64,000 bases of DNA from Ignavibacteria bacterium (GCA_017302895.1 JAFLBV010000001.1:1054001-1118000), one strand, 5' to 3'. Counted from the stretch's first letter, positions 26,001 through 34,486 are shown. Notes: generated by a model from the sequence alone, not told the origin. A program made the numbers and translations.

Positions 26001-28790
26001 ATGAGTAAAATTGAAAAACTCGCGGAACTTGGTCAGTCGCTTTGGCTGGACTTTATCAGTCGCGATTACATAAACGGAGGAAAACTTGCCGTAATGATTG
26101 ATGACGGATTAAGGGGGATCACCTCAAATCCCACCATCTTCGACAAGGCGATTGCCGGAAGCAATGCGTATGATTCTGAAATAAGGGAATTGCTGGCAAA
26201 GGGAGCCGGAACACTTGAAATTTATGAGCAGCTTGCGATTAAGGATATAAAATCCGCTTGCAAAATGATGCTTCCCGTTTATGAAAAGACCAAAAGGCTG
26301 GACGGATATGTCAGTCTCGAGGTTAACCCTAAACTCGCATACAAAACTAAAGAGACAATCGAGGAAGCGGTCAGACTCTATCAGGCAGTTGGTGCCCCTA
26401 ATCTTATGATCAAGGTGCCGGCTACAAAGGAGGGAATACCCGCGGTAAAAGAGCTTGTTTCGCACGGTATTTCAGTAAATGTAACACTGATATTCTCGAT
26501 CGACAGTTATATTGAAACTGCAATGGCTTTTATTGAGGGACTCGAAATTCTGAAAGCAAACGGAGGAGATGTTTCAAAGGTTGCTTCCGTAGCATCATTT
26601 TTTGTGAGTCGAGTTGATTCCTCGGTCGATTCAGCACTTGAGAAAGCGGGCAACACTTCACTTCAGGGGAAGATTGCTGTCGCGAATGCAAAGATCGCCT
26701 TTAAGGAATTCGGGAAGCTCTTCTCCGGCGAACGCTGGGGAAAACTTTCTGAATCGGGTGCCATGCCTCAGAGAGTTTTGTGGGCGAGCACAGGTACAAA
26801 GAACCCCGCATATTCTGATGTTTTATATGTTGATGAACTGATTGGCAGTCCTACGGTAAACACGATGCCTCCTGCAACAATAGACTCGTTCCTCGATCAC
26901 GGGAAACTTGAAATCACGCTTGACAAGGGTGTGGAAGAAGCAGAAGCACAGGTTGCGGCTCTTGCCGGTGCGGGTGTCGATCTTGCTGCGATTACAGATA
27001 AACTCCAGACAGATGGCGTCAGGCTTTTTGCCGAGTCATTCGATTCCCTTCTGGGGTCTGTTGAGAAAAAGTCGCTTGCCATTTTGAGGGAAGGGAATAC
27101 GGTTAATTTCCACCCGACAGTATTGGCGGATTCTTTGGCATCAGGCATGAAAAAACTTGCTGAAGAGGATGTTCCCGGCAGAATATTTGCCCGTGATCAT
27201 ACCGTTTGGAGTGATTCTCCTGTCGAAATATCCAACAGACTCGGCTGGCTTGACAGTCCGGCGAATACATATTCCTCCCTCGATGAGATAAACAGTTTTG
27301 TTGCCAATATCAAATCGGAAGGTTTTACAAATGCGCTCCTCCTTGGCATGGGTGGTTCCTCCCTCGCTCCCGAGGTTTTCAGCCAGATGTTTGGTACTAA
27401 AGAGGGATATCTTTCTTTGGAGATTTTGGACAGCACTCATCCGGCCGCGGTTCTTGAGAAGGAAGCAAAGCTCGCCGACAGGAAGACTCTGTACATTGTT
27501 TCCACAAAATCAGGCGGTACAGTTGAAACACTTTCATTTATGAAGTATTTCTTCACTTCCGTGGCAAATAAATTCGGAAAAGAAACTGCTCAAAAAAGAT
27601 TTATTGCGATTACCGATCCCGGAAGTGGTCTCGAGGATATGGCGAAATCACTCGGATTCAGAAAAATATTCATAAACGATCCGAACATCGGAGGAAGATA
27701 TTCCGCTCTCTCTTTGTTTGGCATGGTTCCCGCAGCTCTCTGTGGAATTGATATAAAAGACCTGCTTGATAAAACCTTCATGATGGTTGCCGAATCAAAA
27801 CTCGCTTCAGGATCTCCTGCCGCGCTGGGTGTTCTGATGTCTGAAGGTGCCAAAGCTGCTTACGATAAAGTCACTTTCATCACTCCGGGAGTTTTCTCGT
27901 ATTTCGGACCCTGGGCAGAGCAGTTGATAGCTGAGAGTACGGGAAAAGTTGGGAAAGGGATTTTACCCGTAGAGGGAGAAGAAGTTCTCGATCCATCAGG
28001 ATATGCAGGTGACAGAATATTTGTCTACCTCTCCGATGAGAAAACGGGAGAATTGAAAGACAAATTTGATGCGCTCGTGGAAGCCGGCCACCCCGGAGTA
28101 GAGATAATCGTTCCCGACAAATCTTTCCTCGGTTACGAATTTCTCCGCTGGGAAATTGCCACTGCGATCGCGGGATGGGGATTGGGTATCCATCCGTTTG
28201 ACCAGCCTGATGTTGAATCCGCAAAGGTCTCTGCCAGAGCAGTACTTAAACAGTACAAGGAAGAGGGAAAGCTGCCTGAACCAGTCGTAGCTTTTGAAGA
28301 AAACGGTTTGAAGGTAGTCGGCGATATTTCCGCCAAAGAGATCAAAGGAGCGATTGCTGAATTTATGAAAAATCTTCACGAAGGTAACCCCGGCGATGAC
28401 CTTAGAAGCTACCTCTCCATTCAGGCTTATGTGCCTTCATCTCCTGAAACAGATCATCTTTTGAAAGAAATCAGGGACAGATTTCAGACGAAATACCGTC
28501 TGGCTGTCTCAACAGGATACGGTCCGAGATTCCTTCATTCAACGGGTCAGTTGCACAAGGGAGACTCAGGTAACGGTCTATTCCTTCAGGTGATTGCAGG
28601 TATTGATAAAGATGCCATGATCCCCGAGGAAGCAGGAAATCCCGAGGGTTCCATGTCGTTCGGTACACTGGTCGTTGCTCAGGCAATGGGAGACCGGTCT
28701 GCACTCACAACCAATGGAAGAAAGGTCATTACCTTTTTTGGCGGTTCAGATGTGAGAGCAGTTCTTGAGGTTATAAAAGCGGCAATTTAA
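26001..28790 (+). CDS. tal-pgi: Bifunctional transaldolase / glucose-6-phosphate isomerase
   Basis: A 929-residue fusion. Residues about 1-365 are a class I transaldolase: GITSNPTIFDKAIAGS, then NLMIKVPATKEGIPAVKEL with the Schiff-base Lys in IKVPAT, and NVTLIFSIDSYIE. Residues about 400-929 are a glucose-6-phosphate isomerase: LLGMGGSSLAPEVFSQMFG, ILDSTHPAAV, VSTKSGGTVETLSFMKYF, and late QAYV and STGYGPRFLHSTGQLHKG. Fused Tal-Pgi proteins are known in several bacterial lineages. It joins the non-oxidative branch to glycolysis and is the last gene of the operon; a hairpin follows at 28803. Confidence 0.93.
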   Translation: MSKIEKLAELGQSLWLDFISRDYINGGKLAVMIDDGLRGITSNPTIFDKAIAGSNAYDSEIRELLAKGAGTLEIYEQLAIKDIKSACKMMLPVYEKTKRLDGYVSLEVNPKLAYKTKETIEEAVRLYQAVGAPNLMIKVPATKEGIPAVKELVSHGISVNVTLIFSIDSYIETAMAFIEGLEILKANGGDVSKVASVASFFVSRVDSSVDSALEKAGNTSLQGKIAVANAKIAFKEFGKLFSGERWGKLSESGAMPQRVLWASTGTKNPAYSDVLYVDELIGSPTVNTMPPATIDSFLDHGKLEITLDKGVEEAEAQVAALAGAGVDLAAITDKLQTDGVRLFAESFDSLLGSVEKKSLAILREGNTVNFHPTVLADSLASGMKKLAEEDVPGRIFARDHTVWSDSPVEISNRLGWLDSPANTYSSLDEINSFVANIKSEGFTNALLLGMGGSSLAPEVFSQMFGTKEGYLSLEILDSTHPAAVLEKEAKLADRKTLYIVSTKSGGTVETLSFMKYFFTSVANKFGKETAQKRFIAITDPGSGLEDMAKSLGFRKIFINDPNIGGRYSALSLFGMVPAALCGIDIKDLLDKTFMMVAESKLASGSPAALGVLMSEGAKAAYDKVTFITPGVFSYFGPWAEQLIAESTGKVGKGILPVEGEEVLDPSGYAGDRIFVYLSDEKTGELKDKFDALVEAGHPGVEIIVPDKSFLGYEFLRWEIATAIAGWGLGIHPFDQPDVESAKVSARAVLKQYKEEGKLPEPVVAFEENGLKVVGDISAKEIKGAIAEFMKNLHEGNPGDDLRSYLSIQAYVPSSPETDHLLKEIRDRFQTKYRLAVSTGYGPRFLHSTGQLHKGDSGNGLFLQVIAGIDKDAMIPEEAGNPEGSMSFGTLVVAQAMGDRSALTTNGRKVITFFGGSDVRAVLEVIKAAI

Positions 28791-28802
28791 ACCATTTTGC
28801 AT

Positions 28803-28830
28803 GAAGACCTGTCAAAAAAGACGGGTCTTC
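28803..28830 (+). terminator. Hairpin after the pentose-phosphate operon
   Basis: GAAGACCTGTC (28803-28813) pairs with GACGGGTCTTC (28820-28830) around six A bases; eleven pairs with one wobble. The T-run is weak, but the position just after tal-pgi suits a terminator. Confidence 0.6.
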
Positions 28831-28934
28831 TGCAAAAATATTTGGAAATTGAACTTTTTTTATCGTCATATCCTCTATTTACTTGCAGGTTTGGGAAAAT
28901 TGTCTTTTATTTGGCAACTTAATTGGGAAAATTG

Positions 28935-30314
28935 ATGGATGACGCATCTTTTTTTAATAGTGAGAGCGCAAATAGCGTGAAAATTAATAATATTAATCTC
29001 TTTTTGTTGCTGGTTTTCCTTTCTTTTTTTAGCGCAAACGCCCAGCAGGCGAATCTTGCTGCGGGTCCGATGCCTTGCTACACCGAGAAGAGGGAGGTAT
29101 TGATTTGGTTACAGACTTCCTCTACTGCGCGGGTTTCACTTCAGTACTATCCGGTTGACAACATTTCTGAAAAAATCACTTCTGATGAAATAATCACTAC
29201 AGCATCCGACGGATTTACCGCCCGGATTATCCTCAAAAGACTCGATCCGGGAAAAACTTATAATTATGACCTCTACATTAACGGGGTGAAGACAGAAAAA
29301 CCGTGGAAGTTTTCTTTTAAGACTCAAAAATTGTGGGAATGGCGTGAAGATGCGCCCGATTTCTCTTTCATCACCGGCAGTTGTGCCTATGTGAATGAGG
29401 AAATATACGACAGACCGGGAACCCCATATGGCGGTGACTATGGGATATATGAAAAAATCGCAGCCAACAAGGGTGATTTTATGCTCTGGCTCGGTGACAA
29501 TGTATACCTTCGGGAGGCTGAATGGGCAACGCGCGACGGGATGATTTATCGTTACTCCCACACCCGTGCACTGCCTGAAATGCAGCAGATGCTCGCCTCA
29601 ATGCACCATTATGCCATTTGGGACGATCACGATTTTGGTCCCGACGACAGCGACAGAAGCTGGAGAAACAAAGCCGATGCCCTCGATGTTTTTAAGATGT
29701 TTTGGGGCAACCCGACTTACGGAGTGGAAGGGAAGCCCGGCATTACCACTTCTTTCAGATATTCAGATGCTGAGTTTTTTCTTTTGGACAACAGATACTA
29801 CAGGACACCCAACAACCGTAAAACGGGTGAAAGAACCGTCCTTGGTGAACATCAAAGGGAATGGCTGATAGATGCTCTGGCAAAAAGCAACGCTACATTT
29901 AAGTTTATTTGTATGGGCGGACAGTTCCTGAATCCTGTGGCAAGATTTGAAAATTATGCCAATTTTGAAGAAGAGCGGAAGTGGTTGCTCGATCATATTC
30001 TTGCTGAGGGAATCAAGGGTGTAATTTTCCTTACCGGCGACAGGCACAGCTCCGAAGTGGATGTGATGCCGAGGGAGGGAAGTTACCCGTTGCATGAATT
30101 TACCATATCGACATTTTCCGCAGGAGCAAGTAATTCTGCTATTAAAGAGGAGAACTACTTCCGGAAAGAAGGGACACTTTTCACGGAGAGGAATTTTGCA
30201 AAAATTTCAATCACAGGGAAGAAAAAAGAGCGTGTTCTTACTTGTAAATTGTTTGACAAAAACGGAATCGAAAAATGGTCGTATTCCATAAAAGAGTCTG
30301 AGTTAGGGAAGTAG
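28935..30314 (+). CDS. PhoD-like metallophosphatase, exported
   Basis: A 459-residue enzyme of the PhoD-like alkaline phosphatase / phosphodiesterase family. ATG 28935 is preferred to TTG 28923. A signal segment (INLFLLLVFLSFFSANAQQ, about residues 20-38) directs export. Then comes a fibronectin-like N-terminal domain ending KFSFKTQ, and the calcineurin-like core with FITGSCAYVNE, FMLWLGDNVYLREAEW, YAIWDDHDFGPDDSDRSW and IFLTGDRHSSEVDVM, which supply the metal and phosphate ligands. PhoD enzymes commonly use Fe3+/Ca2+. No Tat twin-arginine is visible. Substrate unknown. It seems monocistronic. Confidence 0.85.
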   Translation: MDDASFFNSESANSVKINNINLFLLLVFLSFFSANAQQANLAAGPMPCYTEKREVLIWLQTSSTARVSLQYYPVDNISEKITSDEIITTASDGFTARIILKRLDPGKTYNYDLYINGVKTEKPWKFSFKTQKLWEWREDAPDFSFITGSCAYVNEEIYDRPGTPYGGDYGIYEKIAANKGDFMLWLGDNVYLREAEWATRDGMIYRYSHTRALPEMQQMLASMHHYAIWDDHDFGPDDSDRSWRNKADALDVFKMFWGNPTYGVEGKPGITTSFRYSDAEFFLLDNRYYRTPNNRKTGERTVLGEHQREWLIDALAKSNATFKFICMGGQFLNPVARFENYANFEEERKWLLDHILAEGIKGVIFLTGDRHSSEVDVMPREGSYPLHEFTISTFSAGASNSAIKEENYFRKEGTLFTERNFAKISITGKKKERVLTCKLFDKNGIEKWSYSIKESELGK

Positions 30315-30332
30315 ATGTTAATTTGCCGTGAT

Positions 30333-30348
30333 TGTGACAATTGTCACC
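30333..30348 (+). promoter_or_regulatory. CRP/FNR-family operator-like palindrome
   Basis: TGTGACAATTGTCACC fits the TGTGA-N6-TCACA consensus at nine of ten positions, and GTGACAATTGTCAC (30334-30347) is a perfect 14-base palindrome. It lies about 100 bases before the sugar transferase gene. Confidence 0.45.
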
Positions 30349-30407
30349 TCCGGGTTGAATCAGGTTATGATATGACATGGCGCAAAAATTTTTTCACTAT
30401 TGATAGT

Positions 30408-30418
30408 TATCTTGCATA
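30408..30418 (+). promoter_or_regulatory. Possible -7/-10 box shared with a cytochrome gene
   Basis: TATCTTGCATA occurs 29 bases before the sugar transferase start and again at 39227-39237 before the triheme cytochrome gene. It resembles the TAnnTTTG box of Bacteroidota-type promoters less one T. Confidence 0.3.
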
Positions 30419-30446
30419 AGATTTAATCAAAAATGTTTTAATAAGT

Positions 30447-31574
30447 ATGAATTCCGAAACACCAAAGAACAAAGCCGTTTTCAACTACGAGGATCACAAC
30501 ATCCCCGTGGGTGAAGGTATTCCCGTTGAGAGCCTGATGCTCGACTACCGGATTGCCAATACAGTCGGCTCAAAAGCTTTGAGTTTCATAAGAAAACATG
30601 TCAGACTAAACAGCGTCGAAACGAAAGTGTTACACACTTCATCCAAGTTTAATGTCGAATCTCTCCCCGAGGATGAGGTCTTCGACTTCGTCAATATCCG
30701 GTCTCTGAACCATATCCGCTACTTGAACAAGTTTTTTGAAGCAGTCAACAGGAAACTCCCTGAAAATGGAGTTTTTATCGGCACATTCGAGACCTTTTCG
30801 CAAAGAAGACGCAGGATATTCAGCAAATACAAAAAGTGGGTGGCAGCGCCTGTCTATTTTGTAGATTTTATGTTTCATCGTGTCTTCCCCAAGATGAAAA
30901 TAACCCGAAAGATTTATTTTTTCCTGACGGGTGGATCAAACCGGGTTTACTCGCTGACCGAAGTGCTGGGCAGACTTGTCTCCTGCGGGTTTGAGATTGT
31001 GGAATACAAGGCTTTTGAAGAGCAGACCTACTTCGCTGTAAGAAAAATTTCAGAGCCCGAGTACAACGAAGAACCATCTTACGGACCTCTATTCAGAATG
31101 CGACGCATCGGAAAAAATGGCAAAGTTATTTTTGTTTACAAGTTCCGCACTATGCATCCTTATTCAGAATATCTGCAAAAATATGTTTATGAAAGAAACA
31201 GTCTCCAGGACGGTGGAAAAATCAGGGATGATTTCAGAGTAACCTACTGGGGAAGAATTATGCGGAAACTCTGGATAGACGAACTTCCAATGTTTATAAA
31301 TTTCTTTAAAGGAGAGTTAAAGCTTGTAGGTGTAAGACCTTTAAGCACTCATTATTTGAGTCTCTATGATGACGAACTTCGGGAAATGCGACTTAAGCAC
31401 AAACCGGGTTTGCTCCCTCCATTTTATGCCGATCTCCCAACCACACTCGAGGAAATCATCGAATCGGAGAAAAAGTATCTCCGTGCCTACGATCAATACG
31501 GTCTGATTACCGATGTCCGCTACCTCTTTGCTGCCATGTACAACATCCTCATAAAAAGAGCAAGAAGCAACTAA
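30447..31574 (+). CDS. Sugar transferase with N-terminal methyltransferase-like domain
   Basis: A 375-residue protein in two parts. Residues about 205-375 are a bacterial sugar transferase (WcaJ/PssY-like phosphoglycosyl transferase core): FRMRRIGKNGKVIFVYKFRT, MRKLWIDELPMFINFFKGEL, KLVGVRPLS and RLKHKPGLLPPF. The usual N-terminal membrane hairpin is not obvious. Residues about 40-200 instead look like a reduced SAM-methyltransferase fold: FDFVNIRSLNHIRYLNKFF, KLPENGVFIGTFETFSQRRR, then VYSLTEVLGRLVSCGFEIVEYK, as in methyltransferase-11 type domains, but no SAM-binding glycine motif remains. Likely starts a lipid-linked glycan. An operator-like palindrome and a possible -10 box precede it. 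Confidence 0.7.
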   Translation: MNSETPKNKAVFNYEDHNIPVGEGIPVESLMLDYRIANTVGSKALSFIRKHVRLNSVETKVLHTSSKFNVESLPEDEVFDFVNIRSLNHIRYLNKFFEAVNRKLPENGVFIGTFETFSQRRRRIFSKYKKWVAAPVYFVDFMFHRVFPKMKITRKIYFFLTGGSNRVYSLTEVLGRLVSCGFEIVEYKAFEEQTYFAVRKISEPEYNEEPSYGPLFRMRRIGKNGKVIFVYKFRTMHPYSEYLQKYVYERNSLQDGGKIRDDFRVTYWGRIMRKLWIDELPMFINFFKGELKLVGVRPLSTHYLSLYDDELREMRLKHKPGLLPPFYADLPTTLEEIIESEKKYLRAYDQYGLITDVRYLFAAMYNILIKRARSN

Positions 31575-31670
31575 ACTCGAAGGCTGAAAGAAGAAGGCTG
31601 AAGGCTGAAAACAAATATTCGCTATTCATCCTTCGCCATTCATCCCTCTCCATTCATCCTTCATTTTTCA
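31575..31670 (+). repeat. Short tandem words after the sugar transferase gene
   Basis: aaggctgaa is repeated three times (31579-31609) and then cattcatcc-like words are repeated four times (31624-31660). Similar low-complexity words follow other stop codons in the window. Confidence 0.5.
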
Positions 31671-31679
31671 AACTTTTTG

Positions 31680-31688
31680 TATATTTGC
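31680..31688 (+). promoter_or_regulatory. TAnnTTTG-type promoter box
   Basis: TATATTTGC matches the Bacteroidota -7 element TAnnTTTG and lies 43 bases before the ATG at 31731. A clear -33 TTTG is not seen at the ideal distance. Confidence 0.4.
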
Positions 31689-31730
31689 CCGTTATTTCAT
31701 CTAATTTAATCATCATCAAACGGAGTCTTT

Positions 31731-32402
31731 ATGAAAAAGATCTATGCAGTTCTCTTTGTTTTGTTCTTTGTACCCTTGACATTCGGACAGTTGGTCCCCA
31801 AATTCGGTTTGGGTGTGAATGTCGGAATGGCATTACCCCAGGGTGATATGGGTGATTTGTATAAAACAGGATATGGCGGAAGTCTCACGGTTATACTCCC
31901 TGTTCCGGGACCATTTGAGGTGTCGGCTTCTGTCGGTTATAATCAGTTTAAATTTAACAATGATTACATAAACAAACTTTTTAAAGAAGCTACCGGTACT
32001 GATCCAAATCTGGATCTCGATATGCCTTTAAGCGTGGTACCAATAACTGCAAATGCGAGATATTATTTTACTCCGGCTCTTGTTCGTCCTTATGCCGAGG
32101 TAAATCTTGGAGTATCGATTGCCACCATTAAGGCAACCCTTCCCGATCCAATACCCGGAAATCCTTATCATGTAAAGACTTCTGAAGCATCAGAAACAAA
32201 GCAATATCTCGGAATTGGTGTTGGTGTGGTTTTTGGAATCGGTGTTGTAGCTAATCTCGATGTGAACGCAAGGTATGCCCTTCTCGGACATGAATTTGCT
32301 CAGCAGACTGTCTCTACATCGGGCGGAAGCACTACCTACACAGAATCGAAATCGAACGGATCATATTTCGGAATTTCCGCAGGCGTAAGAGTAAAATTAT
32401 AA
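31731..32402 (+). CDS. Outer-membrane beta-barrel protein
   Basis: A 223-residue protein with a signal peptide (MKKIYAVLFVLFFVPLTFGQ). The mature part alternates short amphipathic strands and glycine-rich turns: FGLGVNVGMALPQGDMGD, PFEVSASVGYNQFKF, PITANARYYFTP, PYAEVNLGVSIATIK, YLGIGVGVVFGIGVVANLDV. It ends in SYFGISAGVRVKL, an aromatic/hydrophobic C-terminal strand typical of BAM-inserted barrels of the OmpW/OprF-like or outer membrane protein beta-barrel class. No transport substrate can be read from the sequence. Confidence 0.75.
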   Translation: MKKIYAVLFVLFFVPLTFGQLVPKFGLGVNVGMALPQGDMGDLYKTGYGGSLTVILPVPGPFEVSASVGYNQFKFNNDYINKLFKEATGTDPNLDLDMPLSVVPITANARYYFTPALVRPYAEVNLGVSIATIKATLPDPIPGNPYHVKTSEASETKQYLGIGVGVVFGIGVVANLDVNARYALLGHEFAQQTVSTSGGSTTYTESKSNGSYFGISAGVRVKL

Positions 32403-32409
32403 AAAAATT

Positions 32410-32443
32410 CCCGGTGACCCTCCCGAAAAGGGAGGGTGCCGGG
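32410..32443. terminator. Convergent terminator hairpin
   Basis: CCCGG...CCCTCCC, loop GAAAA, GGGAGGG...CCGGG. The A-run at 32401-32407 provides the T-run for the leftward cytochrome transcript, so it serves the minus strand best. Confidence 0.7.
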
Positions 32444-32467
32444 ATAGCGATCATTTGCTTCTCAATG

Positions 32468-33874
32468 TTACTTGAGGAGAATCATCTTCTGGGTGCTCAC
32501 GAATTTCCCACTCGTAAGTCTTGCAAAATAAACTCCGCTCGCCAATTTTGAACCGTCAAAAGTGAAGTTATAAAGTCCGGTGTTCATCGGTCCATTCAAT
32601 AATGTCTGAACAAGTTTACCATTACTGTCATAGATGTGAAGTGTAACTTCGCCATCATTCGGCAGTGAGAAGGATATTTTGGTCGATGGATTGAACGGAT
32701 TTGGGTAGTTCTGATTCAGTCTGAATTCAAATTTGGATGTATTGAAATCATCGACTGAAGTTGGGGTCATACCAAGTTTCTGCATCTGCTGATAGGTCAA
32801 AGGATTTGTGTACTGCATATGTGCACCGTCAGCCACATCTTCTCCGATTGGAATCCAGTTTTTCGATGGTGCAACAGGGTCTCCTGTACTTCCCATGTAT
32901 TTCAGGAAGTCCATTTTAAAGGAGGTCTGATAGTTGTTAGGTATGGGGATAACACCTTTAAGGTTCGACATGGTGCTGTCAGCAGGATTCCAGGTTGCAA
33001 ACTTAATGGCACCTGTTGTATTGAATTCAGTGATTGCAGGAATGGAACCGCCAAAGTTTGCGTGGCAGTCTGTACATGTTCTGGCACCAGTTTTTACGAT
33101 GGTATGTGAGGAGTAAACACCAATTGCGTAAAATGATTTGTTACCCTGATAGGTGAGACTCTGCATCGAACCGACACCTACTTTATTGTCTTTTACCCGG
33201 TTTACGAGGAAAACGAAATCTTTCATTTGCTGGCGAGGTCTCTTAAGGTGATGTTCAACCTGCGAGTCAAAGTGGCAGTTGTAGCATGTTATAGCCGATT
33301 TTGCATGGCATGAATTACAGTGGAGTTTCCCTTGGTGCGGGTCATATCCGGCATGTGCAGCAGTAAGGGTAACATGGCAACCTGACTGCTGGCAGTCGGT
33401 TTTCATGGCTCCGGGTTGCAACATCGAGTTGTACTGAACGCCGTCACCGTGCATATCCTCTGTACCATGGCAGTCCCAGCATTTCATATTTACAGCTCTG
33501 TGCACATCATTGTAACCGAGAGAAATTTCGGTATTTTGTCTTGAATGGCAGCTTTTACACTGGGCTTCTTTAAGTGAATCAGGATTGAAAGCACTGTTTG
33601 AGGGATGGCAATCGATACATGATGGTGAGTAGGTACCTGTATAAGCCTGTCCGTCTGCATTGGTTGCTCCGTGGCAGCCTTCACATTCAAGATTGGGATG
33701 AGTTCCGGGAACTCCGGTTAGACCCTCGAAACCGCCGTTGGCGGCTGAATACCAGAAGTACTTACCGGCGCGGGTTTTATGAAGTGAAGTGTTAAAATTC
33801 TGAGGTTGTGCAAAGCCGTCAGATGTTAGAAACAATATTAATGCTAAAGAAAATAGCACGGTAGATATTTTCAT
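32468..33874 (-). CDS. Eight-haem cytochrome c with T9SS sorting tail
   Basis: A 468-residue exported protein. Signal peptide about 1-22 (ISTVLFSLALILFLTSDGFAQ). Eight haem c sites lie between residues about 40 and 280: CEGCH, CIDCH, CKSCH, CWDCH, CQQSGCH (a CX4CH variant), CNSCH, CYNCH and CTDCH. Extra His residues (for example DVHRAVNMK, AAHAGYDPH) could give bis-His ligation. The last 85 residues hold NQNYPNPFNPSTKISFSLPN and LASGVYFARL, a T9SS tail, so the electron carrier is predicted to cross the outer membrane. It follows the TPR gene by 5 bases and should be under the sigma-54-type promoter at 34352. Redox partner unknown. Confidence 0.88.
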   Translation of the reverse strand: MKISTVLFSLALILFLTSDGFAQPQNFNTSLHKTRAGKYFWYSAANGGFEGLTGVPGTHPNLECEGCHGATNADGQAYTGTYSPSCIDCHPSNSAFNPDSLKEAQCKSCHSRQNTEISLGYNDVHRAVNMKCWDCHGTEDMHGDGVQYNSMLQPGAMKTDCQQSGCHVTLTAAHAGYDPHQGKLHCNSCHAKSAITCYNCHFDSQVEHHLKRPRQQMKDFVFLVNRVKDNKVGVGSMQSLTYQGNKSFYAIGVYSSHTIVKTGARTCTDCHANFGGSIPAITEFNTTGAIKFATWNPADSTMSNLKGVIPIPNNYQTSFKMDFLKYMGSTGDPVAPSKNWIPIGEDVADGAHMQYTNPLTYQQMQKLGMTPTSVDDFNTSKFEFRLNQNYPNPFNPSTKISFSLPNDGEVTLHIYDSNGKLVQTLLNGPMNTGLYNFTFDGSKLASGVYFARLTSGKFVSTQKMILLK

Positions 33875-33879
33875 TGGGA

Positions 33880-34338
33880 TTACTCCGTTGAATTAATCAT
33901 TAGATTGTGGTTTATGTGTTTTTGTATTTGAAATTTCAGTTCGTTTACTTTGGGGTGTTCGTTGAGTGAAGTGAGCATTTCGAGATAATGAAGTGAGTTT
34001 TCAAGGCTGCAATAAAGCCAGAGAATGGAAATGGAGAGGAGGCAAAAATCATCTTCCTGTGAAAAGCCGGGTCGTTGTTCGAGCTCACAAATGAGATCTC
34101 TACAGGGGCAGTCCTCCAACTCCAAATCGGTCTTGAAAATAAACCCGGGATTCTGGACCACCAGAGGCAAAAGATAGTCCAGTGCTGACAGGGGATTCCC
34201 GAGAAATATTTCACACAATACAAGTTTTTTCTTTACTGCATCGCTGTTTCGTACGCTTTCCGGAAGCCTTAGAAAAACCTCTCTGGCTTTAGCGTAGTTT
34301 CTGACTATAAAATAATTGTTTGCTAACATTTCTGACAT
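33880..34338 (-). CDS. Small TPR-like helical protein
   Basis: A 152-residue helical protein. The frame is open from 34425, but the sigma-54-like promoter (34352-34368) and an enhancer-like palindrome lie inside that extra stretch, so I place the start at ATG 34338 or 34329. Helix pairs such as NYFIVRNYAKAREVFLRLPE and LVLCEIFLGNPLSALDYLLPLV look like tetratricopeptide units. No signal peptide or membrane segment remains with the short start. No Shine-Dalgarno is visible, and the predicted transcript would be nearly leaderless. It precedes the eight-haem cytochrome by 5 bases and may help its expression or assembly (inference). Confidence 0.6.
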   Translation of the reverse strand: MSEMLANNYFIVRNYAKAREVFLRLPESVRNSDAVKKKLVLCEIFLGNPLSALDYLLPLVVQNPGFIFKTDLELEDCPCRDLICELEQRPGFSQEDDFCLLSISILWLYCSLENSLHYLEMLTSLNEHPKVNELKFQIQKHINHNLMINSTE

Positions 34339-34351
34339 AGTGCAGTAATGC

Positions 34352-34368
34352 TGCAAAAACCTTGCCAA
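34352..34368 (-). promoter_or_regulatory. Sigma-54 (-24/-12) promoter for TPR-cytochrome operon
   Basis: On the minus strand TTGGCAAGGTTTTTGCA matches TTGGCACGNNNNTTGCA at every fixed position but one, with GG (34366-34365) and GC (34354-34353) exactly 12 apart. Transcription should begin near 34341. The sigma-54 activator gene lies immediately upstream. Confidence 0.72.
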
Positions 34369-34417
34369 AAAAAAGCTGGATTTAACGAGCGGAAATGAGG
34401 ATAAAAAGGAGGCATAA

Positions 34418-34434
34418 TGAAACATGATGTTTCA
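34418..34434 (-). promoter_or_regulatory. Proximal enhancer-like site (TGAAAC-N5-GTTTCA)
   Basis: TGAAACATGATGTTTCA, within the 9-1-9 palindrome 34417-34435, is centred about 85 bases before the predicted start of transcription. The same half-sites and spacing recur at 34487-34503. Confidence 0.55.
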
Positions 34435-34486
34435 TTAGAGCGCTAATTGAGAGATAAGTTGTCTGATTAAAACGGGTTAGGGGATA

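Noticed and set aside
34339-34425. Start of the TPR gene at ATG 34425.
   Set aside because: That stretch holds the sigma-54 promoter and a palindromic enhancer-like site; the extra N-terminus has no TPR similarity.
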